From Affinundibacterium nitidum (GTDB lineage Bacteria; Pseudomonadota; Gammaproteobacteria; Burkholderiales; Burkholderiaceae_D): a DNA stretch of 64,000 nucleotides. The notes under the pieces are model-generated. The model did no database searches. It was not told where the DNA came from and saw only the letters and a program-made list of their open reading frames with translations. Both the position numbers and the translations under genes were made by a program. Shown one piece after another: positions 55,363-63,966 of the stretch. How positions within the stretch are numbered: the stretch's first letter is position 1; each line of letters starts with the position of its first letter. The DNA is taken from NCBI RefSeq assembly GCF_014284155.1, contig NZ_JACOFZ010000003.1, forward strand, positions 186,001-250,000, given 5' to 3'.

Positions 55363-55881
55363 TTAACTTTCAAGTCGTTTGATTTGTCGAAAGATTCGAA
55401 CCGCACAAAAGCCAAAAAAAGTAACCGCTAAAAAGGACAGGAATAACTTACCAAGGACAAAGCCTATCAGAACGCCTAAACCAATGAAAGCCAAGGCACC
55501 AATAAACCGAAACCAAAGAAATGATTTACCCATCGCCTCGGCATTTATCTTTCCTAGTTTTTGCCGATATTCCTGAGATGGTCGTTCAGGAGCTTCCGTC
55601 TTAGTAAGACCAAGCGTATATAAACAAAGCAAAAACTGATGTAGCACCATAAGAAGCACGAAGGCAATAAGCAACTTTTTGTTAAGCAGGTCAGGGCCTA
55701 TGTAACTGATCAGTACGCCAAAAAGTAAAAAATAATAGAGCAGGTTGGCGACCGCTCGAACAATACGTTGTTTTTCCGTTAGCTGATAACAGCCGCCAAA
55801 TTTCCCCCAAGGTTGAAAGATATATCGACCATCTTCAGCATGAAAGAAAAGCATATTAGAGGACACATCAATGATTTTCAT
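55363..55881 (-). CDS. Hypothetical four-helix membrane protein
   Basis: A 172-residue protein. A short soluble beginning (FFHAEDGRYIFQPWGKFGGC) is followed by two membrane helices, a charged cytoplasmic loop (KTEAPERPSQEYRQKLGKIN) and two more helices, ending in a basic tail. The PWGKFGGCYQL segment followed by paired helices recalls small uncharacterised proteins found beside defence or stress genes, but I cannot name a family. It is one of four unlinked hypothetical genes in this part of the window. Confidence 0.72.
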   Translation of the reverse strand: MKIIDVSSNMLFFHAEDGRYIFQPWGKFGGCYQLTEKQRIVRAVANLLYYFLLFGVLISYIGPDLLNKKLLIAFVLLMVLHQFLLCLYTLGLTKTEAPERPSQEYRQKLGKINAEAMGKSFLWFRFIGALAFIGLGVLIGFVLGKLFLSFLAVTFFGFCAVRIFRQIKRLES

Positions 55882-55989
55882 ACTTTTTCTAAAAGCACCG
55901 AATGCAATTTGATTGATAGGGGTAGTGTCTAAATGGGTTCTTAGCTTTAGCGTTGACGGCTGCTAGCGTCCGCGCTGAATTTGTTCACC

Positions 55990-56673
55990 TTAATCCCACC
56001 AAAAATACCAATATCCGGAATTGAGGAGCGTGCCTGCCAGATTAGAAATTGTTTCACAACCTTGATCGACAATATCGGGGCAATACCAATACTGTTGCCA
56101 CGCGAGCCTTATCGCTGCTTCCATATCACGCGGCGGATTCTTTACAATGCATTCGATAACATCCCCTGAGATACTCACTATTTCGGCACCGAACTCGTCT
56201 GCCCACAGTTTATGTATTGCGCAATGAACCTGAGGCGATGGGCATGCATTCCAATCGCCATATTTCAAAATCGCAGGCAAGTGCCACGCTTCTTTTGCTT
56301 TGGCAATACCGATGAACACCTCTTTCCTTAGCGCATTCGTCAATAAATCACGATGCATTGAAATTGCACCTTTATCGGCAATTTCCCCCGGCCAATCACC
56401 AAGGATCTCTTCTTCACTAAATTCGTATTCTTCAGCTTCCTGCCGACGTTCCTGTAGCCAAGCTTCTGTATCGAAGTCTACAACTTCACGCAAAATATCC
56501 TCTACTTCTTGATTGTTATACTCAGCAGATTCTCGAAGACGCTCTACATCCTCGGCTGTGCCAATCAAAAAAGGATACTCGCCTGACTGTTCGTGACTTT
56601 CTCGTCGAAGCGAAAGTGTCTCAAGTGCAGAGTCCCCTGCAACGGTTATGGTGGTAAACAATGTGTCATCCAT
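55990..56673 (-). CDS. DUF4253 domain-containing protein
   Basis: A 227-residue soluble acidic protein. The C-terminal half (residues about 120-227) has the pattern I associate with DUF4253: AWHLPAILKYGDWNACPSPQ, WADEFGAEIVSISGDVIECI, AWQQYWYCPDIVDQG and the terminal GYWYFWWD. The N-terminal half is rich in Glu. The biochemical role of DUF4253 is unknown to me. No signal peptide is present. The neighbours are all unrecognised, so context does not help. Confidence 0.78.
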   Translation of the reverse strand: MDDTLFTTITVAGDSALETLSLRRESHEQSGEYPFLIGTAEDVERLRESAEYNNQEVEDILREVVDFDTEAWLQERRQEAEEYEFSEEEILGDWPGEIADKGAISMHRDLLTNALRKEVFIGIAKAKEAWHLPAILKYGDWNACPSPQVHCAIHKLWADEFGAEIVSISGDVIECIVKNPPRDMEAAIRLAWQQYWYCPDIVDQGCETISNLAGTLLNSGYWYFWWD

Positions 56674-56856
56674 ATATGAAGTTAATCAGAAATACATGTA
56701 AGAAGTTCGTCAAATTACTTATTATCCGACGAGGTACACAAGCAATGCTTAGAACAAATCCGATACAGTTCAAATTCCATCAAAACCTAACAGGAGTGAA
56801 TTGCCACCGATACCAAAGATGATGCGATCCCATTAGATATTGTTCCGTCTAACAGC

Positions 56857-58269
56857 TTACAGACTTTCTCTGAAGGCTTGTTTGTTACGATAATTCTCTA
56901 ACGCAACTTGTAATAACTCTGTTGGCAATCCCAAAGACTTAGCATCGTTCAGTGCTTTTTCCTGCCACTGCATAGCATTCACAAAATCATCATTTTCAGC
57001 ATAAACTGCCGCAAAGGTTCGATACAAGGTTTGCTTGTCTGCATAATCTCCAGCGATATCCTTCAAATACTTCAAGGCTAAGCCACCATCGCGCTGAGAC
57101 TTATTTGGATGAGTAGAAAGTATCCACGCCAGTTTCAATTTCGCTTTCGCATTTACCGGTTGCTGCCCGCTTGCTGCGATGTTCAACCAGTACATTCCCT
57201 GTTCTTCATTCTTTTGTAAACGAGCACCGCTGATAAGTTCGACTGCTAAGAGATACTGCGCATCGATCAGACCTTTCGTGGCAGCCTTAGACAACCATGC
57301 GATGCTTTTCTCGGGCTCTGGGACACACATTTTTCCGTTGAGAATATTCTGTCCAAGAAAGAAGCTCGATACAACATGACCATTCTTCGCCGCTAACATA
57401 TACCATTTATTTGGATTCTCATCCAATCCTTGTCGAGGTTTGAATTTGGTAAATGTCGGCAATATTTCAAGGAAGAATCCATAGGTGAATTGATCCATCG
57501 CATTTCCTGCCAAGGCCTTTTCTCTCTGTACCGAGAGCACCTTTTCAATCTGGGCTTCATCGTAGCCCATTCCTTCTATCGTAAACCTGAAGCTAACTTT
57601 ATGACCGTGCGTTTCAACAGGGCGTCCGTTGATCAACGCAGGTTGATATTGCCATTGCCGAATGGAGTCCAGCACCACTTGCGAGAAAGCTTTATCGGAG
57701 CTCGAATTGACAACATGGTCTTTGGTACTACCGTCCTTCGCGATCGTCAGAAAAATGTCGACATGTCCAAGTCGTAGGTCGTTCAACATTTTCTTCGGAT
57801 ATTGTGGGTGTACTTGTTTCAACACCCGGACACTTTCTGGCCCCTCTTTTTCTTCGAGCAATACGGGGTTCAAACTCTCATCAATCGCTGCTGCGCTATA
57901 TCTTTTTAAGAGACCTTGGTAGGCCTCATCGGCCTGGCGTTTTTGCTCCGCTGAGAAATTTTGGTAGATCTGACGATGTAAGCCTTTTTCTGCGTACTCC
58001 GGTGCCTGCGCTGCCAATGCTAGCCATGCATAAGCTTGGATCGGATCTTGTGCAACGAATTCGCCTCGGTAATACATCACACCCAAATTCAATTGCGATG
58101 CTGGGTCGCCAAACTTGGCCGCTTGTGAAAATTCGCGATGAGCTTTCTCAAACTCCCCCTTAGCGTAATACTGCAAACCAAGTTCAAAATCGGCTCGCGC
58201 CACCCCACTGACAAACACAAATGTCATCGCAAGCATCTTACACAAACGCATACTAAACTTTACTTTCAT
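56857..58269 (-). CDS. Exported Sel1-repeat protein with central TonB C-terminal-like domain
   Basis: A 470-residue protein with a signal peptide (LAMTFVFVSGVARA). Sel1-like helical repeats (QYYAKGEFEKAHREFSQAAK; PASQLNLGVMYYRGEF) are followed by a TonB C-terminal-type domain near residues 145-235 (VLKQVHPQYPKKMLNDLRLG; VVLDSIRQWQYQPALING). More Sel1/TPR repeats run to the end (AKNGHVVSSFFLGQNILNGK). It would act in the periplasm as a protein-protein interaction scaffold. A TonB-C domain in the middle of a repeat protein is uncommon. Its start overlaps the stop of the upstream lipoprotein gene by four bases, so the two proteins probably work together. Confidence 0.85.
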   Translation of the reverse strand: MKVKFSMRLCKMLAMTFVFVSGVARADFELGLQYYAKGEFEKAHREFSQAAKFGDPASQLNLGVMYYRGEFVAQDPIQAYAWLALAAQAPEYAEKGLHRQIYQNFSAEQKRQADEAYQGLLKRYSAAAIDESLNPVLLEEKEGPESVRVLKQVHPQYPKKMLNDLRLGHVDIFLTIAKDGSTKDHVVNSSSDKAFSQVVLDSIRQWQYQPALINGRPVETHGHKVSFRFTIEGMGYDEAQIEKVLSVQREKALAGNAMDQFTYGFFLEILPTFTKFKPRQGLDENPNKWYMLAAKNGHVVSSFFLGQNILNGKMCVPEPEKSIAWLSKAATKGLIDAQYLLAVELISGARLQKNEEQGMYWLNIAASGQQPVNAKAKLKLAWILSTHPNKSQRDGGLALKYLKDIAGDYADKQTLYRTFAAVYAENDDFVNAMQWQEKALNDAKSLGLPTELLQVALENYRNKQAFRESL

Positions 58270-58814
58270 CGTTTCACTCCCATCGCGCGCTCGCGAACTT
58301 CTGCCAATTTAGAATATCCAAGCTCTTTCATTTGCACCGAGCCATTTTCGGTGGTCACATGTAATGTTCCAAAAGATAAATGAGGCTTTACCTGTATAGT
58401 CTCATCGCCGATGGAAACCCATGTCCTCATTTCTTCATCCCACTCAATGCGAACAGTGACATCCTTATTTCGGTCCAAAGCTTTGCTAAAGTATTTAAAT
58501 GCAAACACATCACTTTCGGTTGAATACCGCAAGGAGGCATCTAAATCGTTCGAACAATCACAGCCTGTAAAAAGTAGCTGTATTGGCGCTTTCTCCCTTT
58601 CATTCGGTGTTTCTAGAGCAACTCGGAGATAGGTGCCTTTTACCAAGCGCATATTTACATCGATACGCCCGGGTTCACGAAAGAGCCGCATACGCCAATC
58701 CTGAATTTCTCCAAGATTGGTATTGAGTACTGGGTATGTACCGGTATTGGGTGTAACGCAGCCAGCGAGGGTCACAAATATGCAGCTTGTAAGAATTAGG
58801 AGCAAAGGTTTCAT
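58266..58814 (-). CDS. Hypothetical lipoprotein
   Basis: A 182-residue protein with a lipoprotein signal (LLLILTSCIFVTLAGC, lipobox LAGC). The mature domain looks beta-rich (GRIDVNMRLVKGTYLRVALE; VTVRIEWDEEMRTWVSIGDE) and holds an adjacent cysteine pair (GCDC). No family is recognised. The ATG at 58814 gives a normal signal peptide; the frame extends 27 codons further without a better start. The stop overlaps the Sel1/TonB-C gene start (ATGA), indicating a two-gene operon. Confidence 0.78.
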   Translation of the reverse strand: MKPLLLILTSCIFVTLAGCVTPNTGTYPVLNTNLGEIQDWRMRLFREPGRIDVNMRLVKGTYLRVALETPNEREKAPIQLLFTGCDCSNDLDASLRYSTESDVFAFKYFSKALDRNKDVTVRIEWDEEMRTWVSIGDETIQVKPHLSFGTLHVTTENGSVQMKELGYSKLAEVRERAMGVKR

Positions 58815-59100
58815 AGTCAGTGGTGAGCTCAACAGCCGTTGTCTTTTGAAAAATTGGGCATGAGTATCCTGTATTTTCAAAATTACCACAACCACTAGTG
58901 CCTCATCGCATTTGAAATCGGTGTGGCCTGGCTGTCATAATTGGAATGGATAAGCGATCTATTTCAAGTTTCATCGATAATTTGACATAAGGTCATAATG
59001 CTTCGCTTAGGCGGCTAGAATTTCCTATATTTACCGTTAATTCCGGAGAGGGATGGGAATCCCTAGTTTGGCTTTGCGAGGAAAGGTAAATAATGCGAGA

Positions 59101-60282
59101 CTAAATTGCAGAGATAATCGCTCTTGAGCTATTTCCGTTCAAAAATCTCCCCAACAAACGCCCCCGTACAAATAGGTGATAGCTTAGAAACGCAATGGCC
59201 AATGTCGCACCGACTGAAAGGCTGAGCTTCACACTCCAATGCAAATGCACATCCATTAAGGGAATTTGAATGGCGAAGATTAGTGGTAAATGAACTAGGT
59301 ACACCCAATAAGAAGCATCAGCGATATAACGCAAAAAGCCATGATGCGCGTCGAGCCAGCGTTGGCCGAAGAGGATGCACACGAGTGTCATCCAATATCC
59401 GGTATAGGCTTGTAACAGCACCAGAGTCATTTGCAAGAGGAAATCAGTTTTGGTCGCCGCTTTGTTTTGCAGAAGATAGAAAAACACCGCATATGCCAGT
59501 AGCGATAACAATAGCAATCTAGGCGCGTAGGGGCGCAGTTGATCTAAGAACCGCGCTTGATGAAATAGTCGAAAGCCGATCAGAAAATACGTTCCGTAAA
59601 ACAGCAGAGCCCACCATTGGGGGAAGAAACTTTCCGGTGCTGGAAACGGTGCGGGTACGGCAAACAAAGCAGGCATGAGTGACAGCGGTACGAGGCAGGC
59701 CTTTTTCATTGGCGTCAACGCATCAAACCAAGCAACGAGCCCATTAAGATAGGTATGCCATTCCAAGGTCGACGCCACCCAAACCAGAATGCAAAAACAC
59801 ATCACATAGGGTAAAAACCATAGGTGCACGAGGGTGGGCGGTGCGGTCGGCGCTTGGGGGTTGTCCAACCAAGGCTTAATCATTTGCAGTAAGGGAGATA
59901 GATTCTGCACATCGGTAATTGCATAGCGAATGAGCCAGCTCATTGAGAAGTAGACGAGCGGCCAAAACACAATCAAAGGCAAGATGATGCGCATGAAGCG
60001 GTTCTTTAGCATGCCTCCTATCCCGCTTTTTTGCGCTAAGAGAGCGGCAAAGAAACCCGCCACCACAAAAAACAAGGGCATGCGAAATAAATGAAAGAAC
60101 CAAGCAAACGCGTCTATGAGTAGCGATTGCCCCGCATCAGCAGTAGGCCAAAAAGGATGGGCTAAAACGCTGTAGGCCAGTGCGCCATGAAACACCACCC
60201 CCGTCAACATTGCTAGGGCGCGCAGATTGTCCATGTAATGAAAGCGTGCATTCGCTTCAGACATCTGCGCTGAGGTGTTCAT
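59101..60282 (-). CDS. Acyltransferase 3 family membrane protein
   Basis: A 393-residue integral membrane protein with ten or more helices. The family signature is the His in the first helix (AMLTGVVFHGALAYSVLAHP) and, further on, the FRMPLFFVVAGFFAALL segment followed by the NRFMRI arginine cluster. Members acylate sugars of lipopolysaccharide, glucans or antibiotics at the membrane. It overlaps the ABC permease stop by four bases, so it is the last gene of a GntR-ABC-acyltransferase operon. This hints that acylation of an envelope compound and its export or resistance are coregulated. Confidence 0.9.
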   Translation of the reverse strand: MNTSAQMSEANARFHYMDNLRALAMLTGVVFHGALAYSVLAHPFWPTADAGQSLLIDAFAWFFHLFRMPLFFVVAGFFAALLAQKSGIGGMLKNRFMRIILPLIVFWPLVYFSMSWLIRYAITDVQNLSPLLQMIKPWLDNPQAPTAPPTLVHLWFLPYVMCFCILVWVASTLEWHTYLNGLVAWFDALTPMKKACLVPLSLMPALFAVPAPFPAPESFFPQWWALLFYGTYFLIGFRLFHQARFLDQLRPYAPRLLLLSLLAYAVFFYLLQNKAATKTDFLLQMTLVLLQAYTGYWMTLVCILFGQRWLDAHHGFLRYIADASYWVYLVHLPLIFAIQIPLMDVHLHWSVKLSLSVGATLAIAFLSYHLFVRGRLLGRFLNGNSSRAIISAI

Positions 60283-61001
60283 AAGAAGGAATCCTTGCGG
60301 CGATAGACGCTACGCGCAAACGCAAGCGCCAACAACATGACGGTCAACTCTAGCGCAAAAATGCCCAAGGCTTCTTGACTCAACACGACCTCGTTGCTTT
60401 GAATATTTTTGCCGATGGCATCAATGGTGCCGATAAATACCATGAATGGACCAACGAAAGTCGAGACGGCAATTTGCACGAAAATATTCCAGCCCTCGGA
60501 TTCCAGCACCAAAGCCGCACTCAGCGAAATGAAGTAATTTGTTGCCAAAAAACCGTAGATCAAGAAAGACCAAATCAAAATACCATCTGGCAAAGGCGTG
60601 AACAGCACTAAGAATGCCGTCCCCGCCAAGACGATGGTGAACGGCACAAGATAGAGCACCAGGTTAGCTAAAACTTTGCTCCAAAAGAAAGTCATGGGCG
60701 TCAGCGGTAGGCTCATCATGAAGGTCAAGGTGTGCTCCCTACGCTCATTGAGTAATGAACTTTGAATCGCAAACCCACCAACGCAAATCAAGAGCACCAA
60801 CAAGATCATACCGCCCGCATAAAATGCCCAGGTCTTTGCCATACCGATGAGGGTTAGGCCAATCAGCAGCCCAATGACGTAAGCGGCAAACTGTTTTTGA
60901 TACATCTGAAACTCTTTGAGAATGAGCCTCTTGATCATCTGTCTTATTTGCCCCGTTTCACTCGCATGGTTCGCATTGTTTTGATTTAGCGTGCTCATCA
61001 T
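60279..61001 (-). CDS. ABC transporter permease (ABC-2 type)
   Basis: A 240-residue inner-membrane protein with six hydrophobic helices (FAAYVIGLLIGLTLIGMAKTW first, IFALELTVMLLALAFARSVY last). The cytoplasmic loop LLNERREHTLTFMMSLPLTP is typical of ABC-2 permeases of the antimicrobial-resistance type. The substrate is unknown. Its ATG overlaps the ATPase stop by four bases and its own stop overlaps the acyltransferase start, so all are translationally coupled. Confidence 0.88.
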   Translation of the reverse strand: MMSTLNQNNANHASETGQIRQMIKRLILKEFQMYQKQFAAYVIGLLIGLTLIGMAKTWAFYAGGMILLVLLICVGGFAIQSSLLNERREHTLTFMMSLPLTPMTFFWSKVLANLVLYLVPFTIVLAGTAFLVLFTPLPDGILIWSFLIYGFLATNYFISLSAALVLESEGWNIFVQIAVSTFVGPFMVFIGTIDAIGKNIQSNEVVLSQEALGIFALELTVMLLALAFARSVYRRKDSFL

Positions 61002-61891
61002 TTGTCTCCCGCGCGAACACTCGTCACGAAAATATCTTCTAAGTTCATCGGCTCTACTGCCTTCACCGTCAGGTTCATCTGCGCAAGGCGCGTCTCGAAC
61101 ACATCACCTGCGTTGCGCACCTTGAGTTCAATGATGGAACCGTTATTGCGCGCACTGATTACTTCGGGAATGTCTTTGAGCCCGTCCTGCCATGGTCCGT
61201 GGCAAATAATGCGGCGCCAACTGGACAAGAAAGTTTCCTTATCTTCGGATGCCACGAGTTTGCCTTTGTGAATAAAACTAATGGAATCGGAAAGCTGTTC
61301 GACATCGACCGTGTTATGCGATGAGAACAGCACACTGCGTGATTCGTCTCGCAATACATCGGCCAAAGCCTCAAGCACTTCAGCCCGCGCGACTGGGTCT
61401 AAACCTGTGGTGGGCTCATCGAGCAACAAGAGTTTCGGGCGGCGCGCAAGAATCAACAGCAAAGCAGCCTTCACTCTTTGTCCGTGGGAAAATCCACCTA
61501 ACTTCTGTTGCGACTTCAGATCAAAACGCTTGAGTAATTGCGCTGCGTAGGTTTCATCCCACTCAGGAAAAATCCCCTGAATAAAATCCATATGCCAACG
61601 CAGCGTCTGCGTTTTGTATAAGCGCATGTCCTCAGAGGCATAACCAACATCCCGTTTCGCTGCCACCTGCGCCTCTGGTAAGCGATGACCACAAACGTCG
61701 ACCTCACCCGCGTCGGCGCGAATCAAGCCCATGAGGATACGCATAATGGTAGATTTACCCGCACCATTAGCGCCCACCAAACCCATAATTTGCCCCGTAG
61801 GCAATTCCAAATCCAAGGGGTGCAGTGCAAAGTCAGCGTAGGTTTTCTCAACCGCGCGCAATGAAATGGCAAGATCAGTTTGCAAATTCAT
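60998..61891 (-). CDS. ABC transporter ATP-binding protein
   Basis: A 297-residue cytoplasmic ATPase. Walker A is GANGAGKST at residues 40-48, the signature is FSHGQR (134-139, a variant of LSGGQ), Walker B is LLLLDEP (154-160) and the H-loop His lies in LFSSHNTVD. The C-terminal 80 residues carry a small extra domain (VKAVEPMNLEDIFV at the end) as in YtrB/EcsA-type exporters. It pairs with the downstream ABC-2 permease. Its start overlaps the regulator stop by four bases. Confidence 0.94.
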   Translation of the reverse strand: MNLQTDLAISLRAVEKTYADFALHPLDLELPTGQIMGLVGANGAGKSTIMRILMGLIRADAGEVDVCGHRLPEAQVAAKRDVGYASEDMRLYKTQTLRWHMDFIQGIFPEWDETYAAQLLKRFDLKSQQKLGGFSHGQRVKAALLLILARRPKLLLLDEPTTGLDPVARAEVLEALADVLRDESRSVLFSSHNTVDVEQLSDSISFIHKGKLVASEDKETFLSSWRRIICHGPWQDGLKDIPEVISARNNGSIIELKVRNAGDVFETRLAQMNLTVKAVEPMNLEDIFVTSVRAGDK

Positions 61892-62340
61892 TTGATGGTC
61901 CTCGTCAAAGAAGGCTTGCTGCCATTGGTGTTCGCTGCTGTGCTAGGTGATGAAGTAGGAGCAGTGGCGGTCATGGCAGCACTCACATGCTCCACCACCT
62001 CTTTCTCACCCATGCCTAATTTGTGTGCAGCGCTCACCATACCCATGAGATGCGCATCGAATTCGTCCCGCACCAGTTGTTTAGCCAGATCCTGAGTCTC
62101 GGCAACGAAAGAACCTTTGCCTTGCCGAGTAACGATCACGCCTGCCCGTTCAAGTTCGAGATAAGCGCGTTTCACCGTGATCACACTCACGCTACTGGCG
62201 CTGGCTAGTTCACGTATCGAAGGCAAAGATTGGCCCGGACGCCAATCACCAGCCATTACCTTGGTAGTAATCTGCTCCATGATCTGTTCGTACATCGGCG
62301 TACTATCGTGATTGGAGAGAAAAAGTTTATCTGTGGTCAT
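61888..62340 (-). CDS. GntR family regulator, YtrA type
   Basis: A 150-residue repressor of the YtrA subfamily, which has a GntR winged helix-turn-helix (QSLPSIRELASASSVSVITV, KRAYLELERAGVIVTRQGKG) and only a short C-terminal dimerisation helix. YtrA members usually sit first in an operon with ABC transporter genes and repress it, as here. The long frame reaches to 62412, but that lies inside the promoter; the ATG at 62340 follows AAGG and gives the normal size. A low-complexity Thr/Ser/Ala tail follows the last helix. Confidence 0.92.
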   Translation of the reverse strand: MTTDKLFLSNHDSTPMYEQIMEQITTKVMAGDWRPGQSLPSIRELASASSVSVITVKRAYLELERAGVIVTRQGKGSFVAETQDLAKQLVRDEFDAHLMGMVSAAHKLGMGEKEVVEHVSAAMTATAPTSSPSTAANTNGSKPSLTRTIK

Positions 62341-62384
62341 TTTTCGAAGCCTTGTTGATGTTCCGTGTTTAACTGAGCATATTA

Positions 62385-62412
62385 AGTATATACAGATAAA
62401 TACAGGAGTCAA
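62385..62412 (-). promoter_or_regulatory. Near-consensus sigma-70 promoter with likely operator for the GntR/ABC operon
   Basis: On the minus strand TTGACT (62412-62407) and TATACT (62390-62385) are 16 bases apart, each matching the consensus at five of six positions. The spacer and minus-10 region contain CTGTAT twice, and the palindrome GTATATAC overlaps the minus-10. The regulator probably binds here and represses its own operon. The leader before the ATG would be about 38 bases. Confidence 0.7.
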
Positions 62413-62511
62413 GCTTTATTGCGATTTGCTGATTTGCTGGTGTGGGGTTCCAAGCAAGAAACGATGGATTGAGAGCTGAGTAGGTGCGATTAGCTTGAAT
62501 ATTTCCATTAC

Positions 62512-62712
62512 TCACGTTAATATATTAATGGTATATTTAAAGTGTATTGCCACCGGCACTCGAATTTCCTTTGCTTCTTGATTATTGGTAATGTCTTGAG
62601 TGGGGGCCTTTTGTTCAGCTGGCACTGATGCGGAAGAAAAAAGTGCGATCTTGATCGCAAACACGGCAGACCTTGGTCGCACAACTTCAACGGGCAGCAC
62701 GCCGAGCAGCAT
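62512..62712 (-). pseudogene. Possible remnant of a TonB C-terminal domain gene
   Basis: A minus-strand frame from an ATG at 62712 reads 66 residues, including SAVFAIKIALFSSASVPAEQ and EIRVPVAIHFKY. The AIK...F pattern followed by a terminal VPV-x-x-F strand resembles the end of a TonB C-terminal domain. There is no ribosome binding site, and the frame is closed by a stop a few codons upstream, so the 5' part would be missing. It may be chance. Confidence 0.25.
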
Positions 62713-62817
62713 GAGGGCGCAAGCCAATCAGCTGCGAGTTTCACCGAAGCTAGTTTCACTGTGATGACTTATTTGGCGCAATTGATACAGTAATGTTTTT
62801 AAAGAATAGGAAATGTA

Positions 62818-63786
62818 ATGCAAACAGATCGTAAAGATTGGCGATATACAGTGATGCCGGCGGTTTTCACCTGGCTCAAAGAATCTGAATCCGGTGCGCT
62901 TGAAATTGACTTTGATGTTACGCGACAACAAGCAGCACATGTTTTGAAAGCGCAGGGTAAGGGCGGTAGCCGATTTGGTGGCCTAGTCGCTTCGGGTACG
63001 CTCGGTGAAAACAGTTATCTGACGCCTGAACAGCGCCTCGCTTTGCTGAAATCCCTTTCTGATATTGCTCAAGAATATGAAGTCCCTTTGATCAGTGGCG
63101 CTGCGGCTGAAACCAAAGAAGCGCTGGCGACAATCATTGAAGGACTTGCCGCAGTTGGCGTGAATACCGTCATGGTCATGCCGCCGAAAACGAAGGAAGC
63201 TCCTTCTGACGAAGAGATGTATGCGTACTTTGCGCTGGCGGCAGCAACAGCGAAAAAAGTAGGCGTCACAATTATGCCGTACAACAATCCTGATGCCGCT
63301 GGGTATCATGCACTGTCAATTGATCTGCTTAGAAGGCTAACTGCATTACCCGAAGTCGTCGCACTTAAAATATCGACGCTCGATGTGTCGATTATCGAAA
63401 CGCTGATTGTAGGGAATAGTGCTGTAAAAGTTTTGGCAGGCGTTGATTCCGTCACTGTGCATGCAGGACTTGCTGGCGCATGCGGTGGCATTACAGGTGT
63501 CGGCACCATCTTCCCCAAAGCAAGTATCACGATGCAAGAGCATGTATTAAAAGGCGAATGGGCTGAGGCCAACAAAATTTCTCAGGCGCTCAATTCCATC
63601 TCCTATCTCGATGCGCAGCCCTTGCTGTTGGAATACCTGAAGTTCGCCATGGGCATTCATCACAATGATCCCGAAGGCGGGCTCCGTACCTACGGTAAGA
63701 AATTAACGCAACCGGAAATCGATGATGTCCGCGCAAGATATCTACTTGCGAAAGAGAGACTGGAACGCTTAGGTTTGGCGGACTGA
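62818..63786 (+). CDS. Dihydrodipicolinate synthase family aldolase/lyase
   Basis: A 322-residue TIM-barrel enzyme of the DapA/NAL class I aldolase family. It keeps SGTLGENSYLT (59-69, the GTTGE motif equivalent), the active-site Tyr155 in IMPYNNPDA and the Schiff-base Lys184 in VALKIST, so it is likely active on a pyruvate-like donor. The N-terminal 50 residues and KISTL differ from true DapA, and no lysine or sialic acid genes are near, so a sugar-acid or hydroxyproline-type substrate is as likely as dihydrodipicolinate. The gene stands alone. It has a weak AGGAAATGTA ribosome binding site. Confidence 0.9.
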   Translation: MQTDRKDWRYTVMPAVFTWLKESESGALEIDFDVTRQQAAHVLKAQGKGGSRFGGLVASGTLGENSYLTPEQRLALLKSLSDIAQEYEVPLISGAAAETKEALATIIEGLAAVGVNTVMVMPPKTKEAPSDEEMYAYFALAAATAKKVGVTIMPYNNPDAAGYHALSIDLLRRLTALPEVVALKISTLDVSIIETLIVGNSAVKVLAGVDSVTVHAGLAGACGGITGVGTIFPKASITMQEHVLKGEWAEANKISQALNSISYLDAQPLLLEYLKFAMGIHHNDPEGGLRTYGKKLTQPEIDDVRARYLLAKERLERLGLAD

Positions 63787-63940
63787 TTGTTTCAAGCAGC
63801 AGGCTTACGCAAGATTGTGCTAGCGCGAGCCTGACTTTGAATTTTTGGGTCAAAAAATTCAGAGAAATTCAAAAGACACCCATTTTCAGAAGCGATTGAA
63901 AACTTGCTTTTGGGAGTGGAGGTTAACAGTGATTTCTTGC

Positions 63941-63966
63941 GTACGATTACGCTTTGCTAATCGTAC
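63941..63966. repeat. REP-like palindrome
   Basis: GTACGATTA at 63941-63949 pairs perfectly with TAATCGTAC at 63958-63966 around CGCTTTGC. Sequences of the form GTnCGATTAGCnAAGCGTAATCGnAC are widespread repetitive extragenic palindromes in proteobacteria, so this is probably one copy. No second copy was found by eye in the window. Confidence 0.55.

Larger units (their letters stand above)
62341..62817. other. Intergenic region between GntR operon and DapA-like gene (477 bp)
   Basis: It contains the GntR operon promoter at the left, and promoter signals for the DapA-like gene must lie at the right. The middle has a minus-strand frame at 62512-62727 that may be a remnant of a TonB C-terminal domain (listed separately). 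Nothing else is recognised. Confidence 0.5.
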
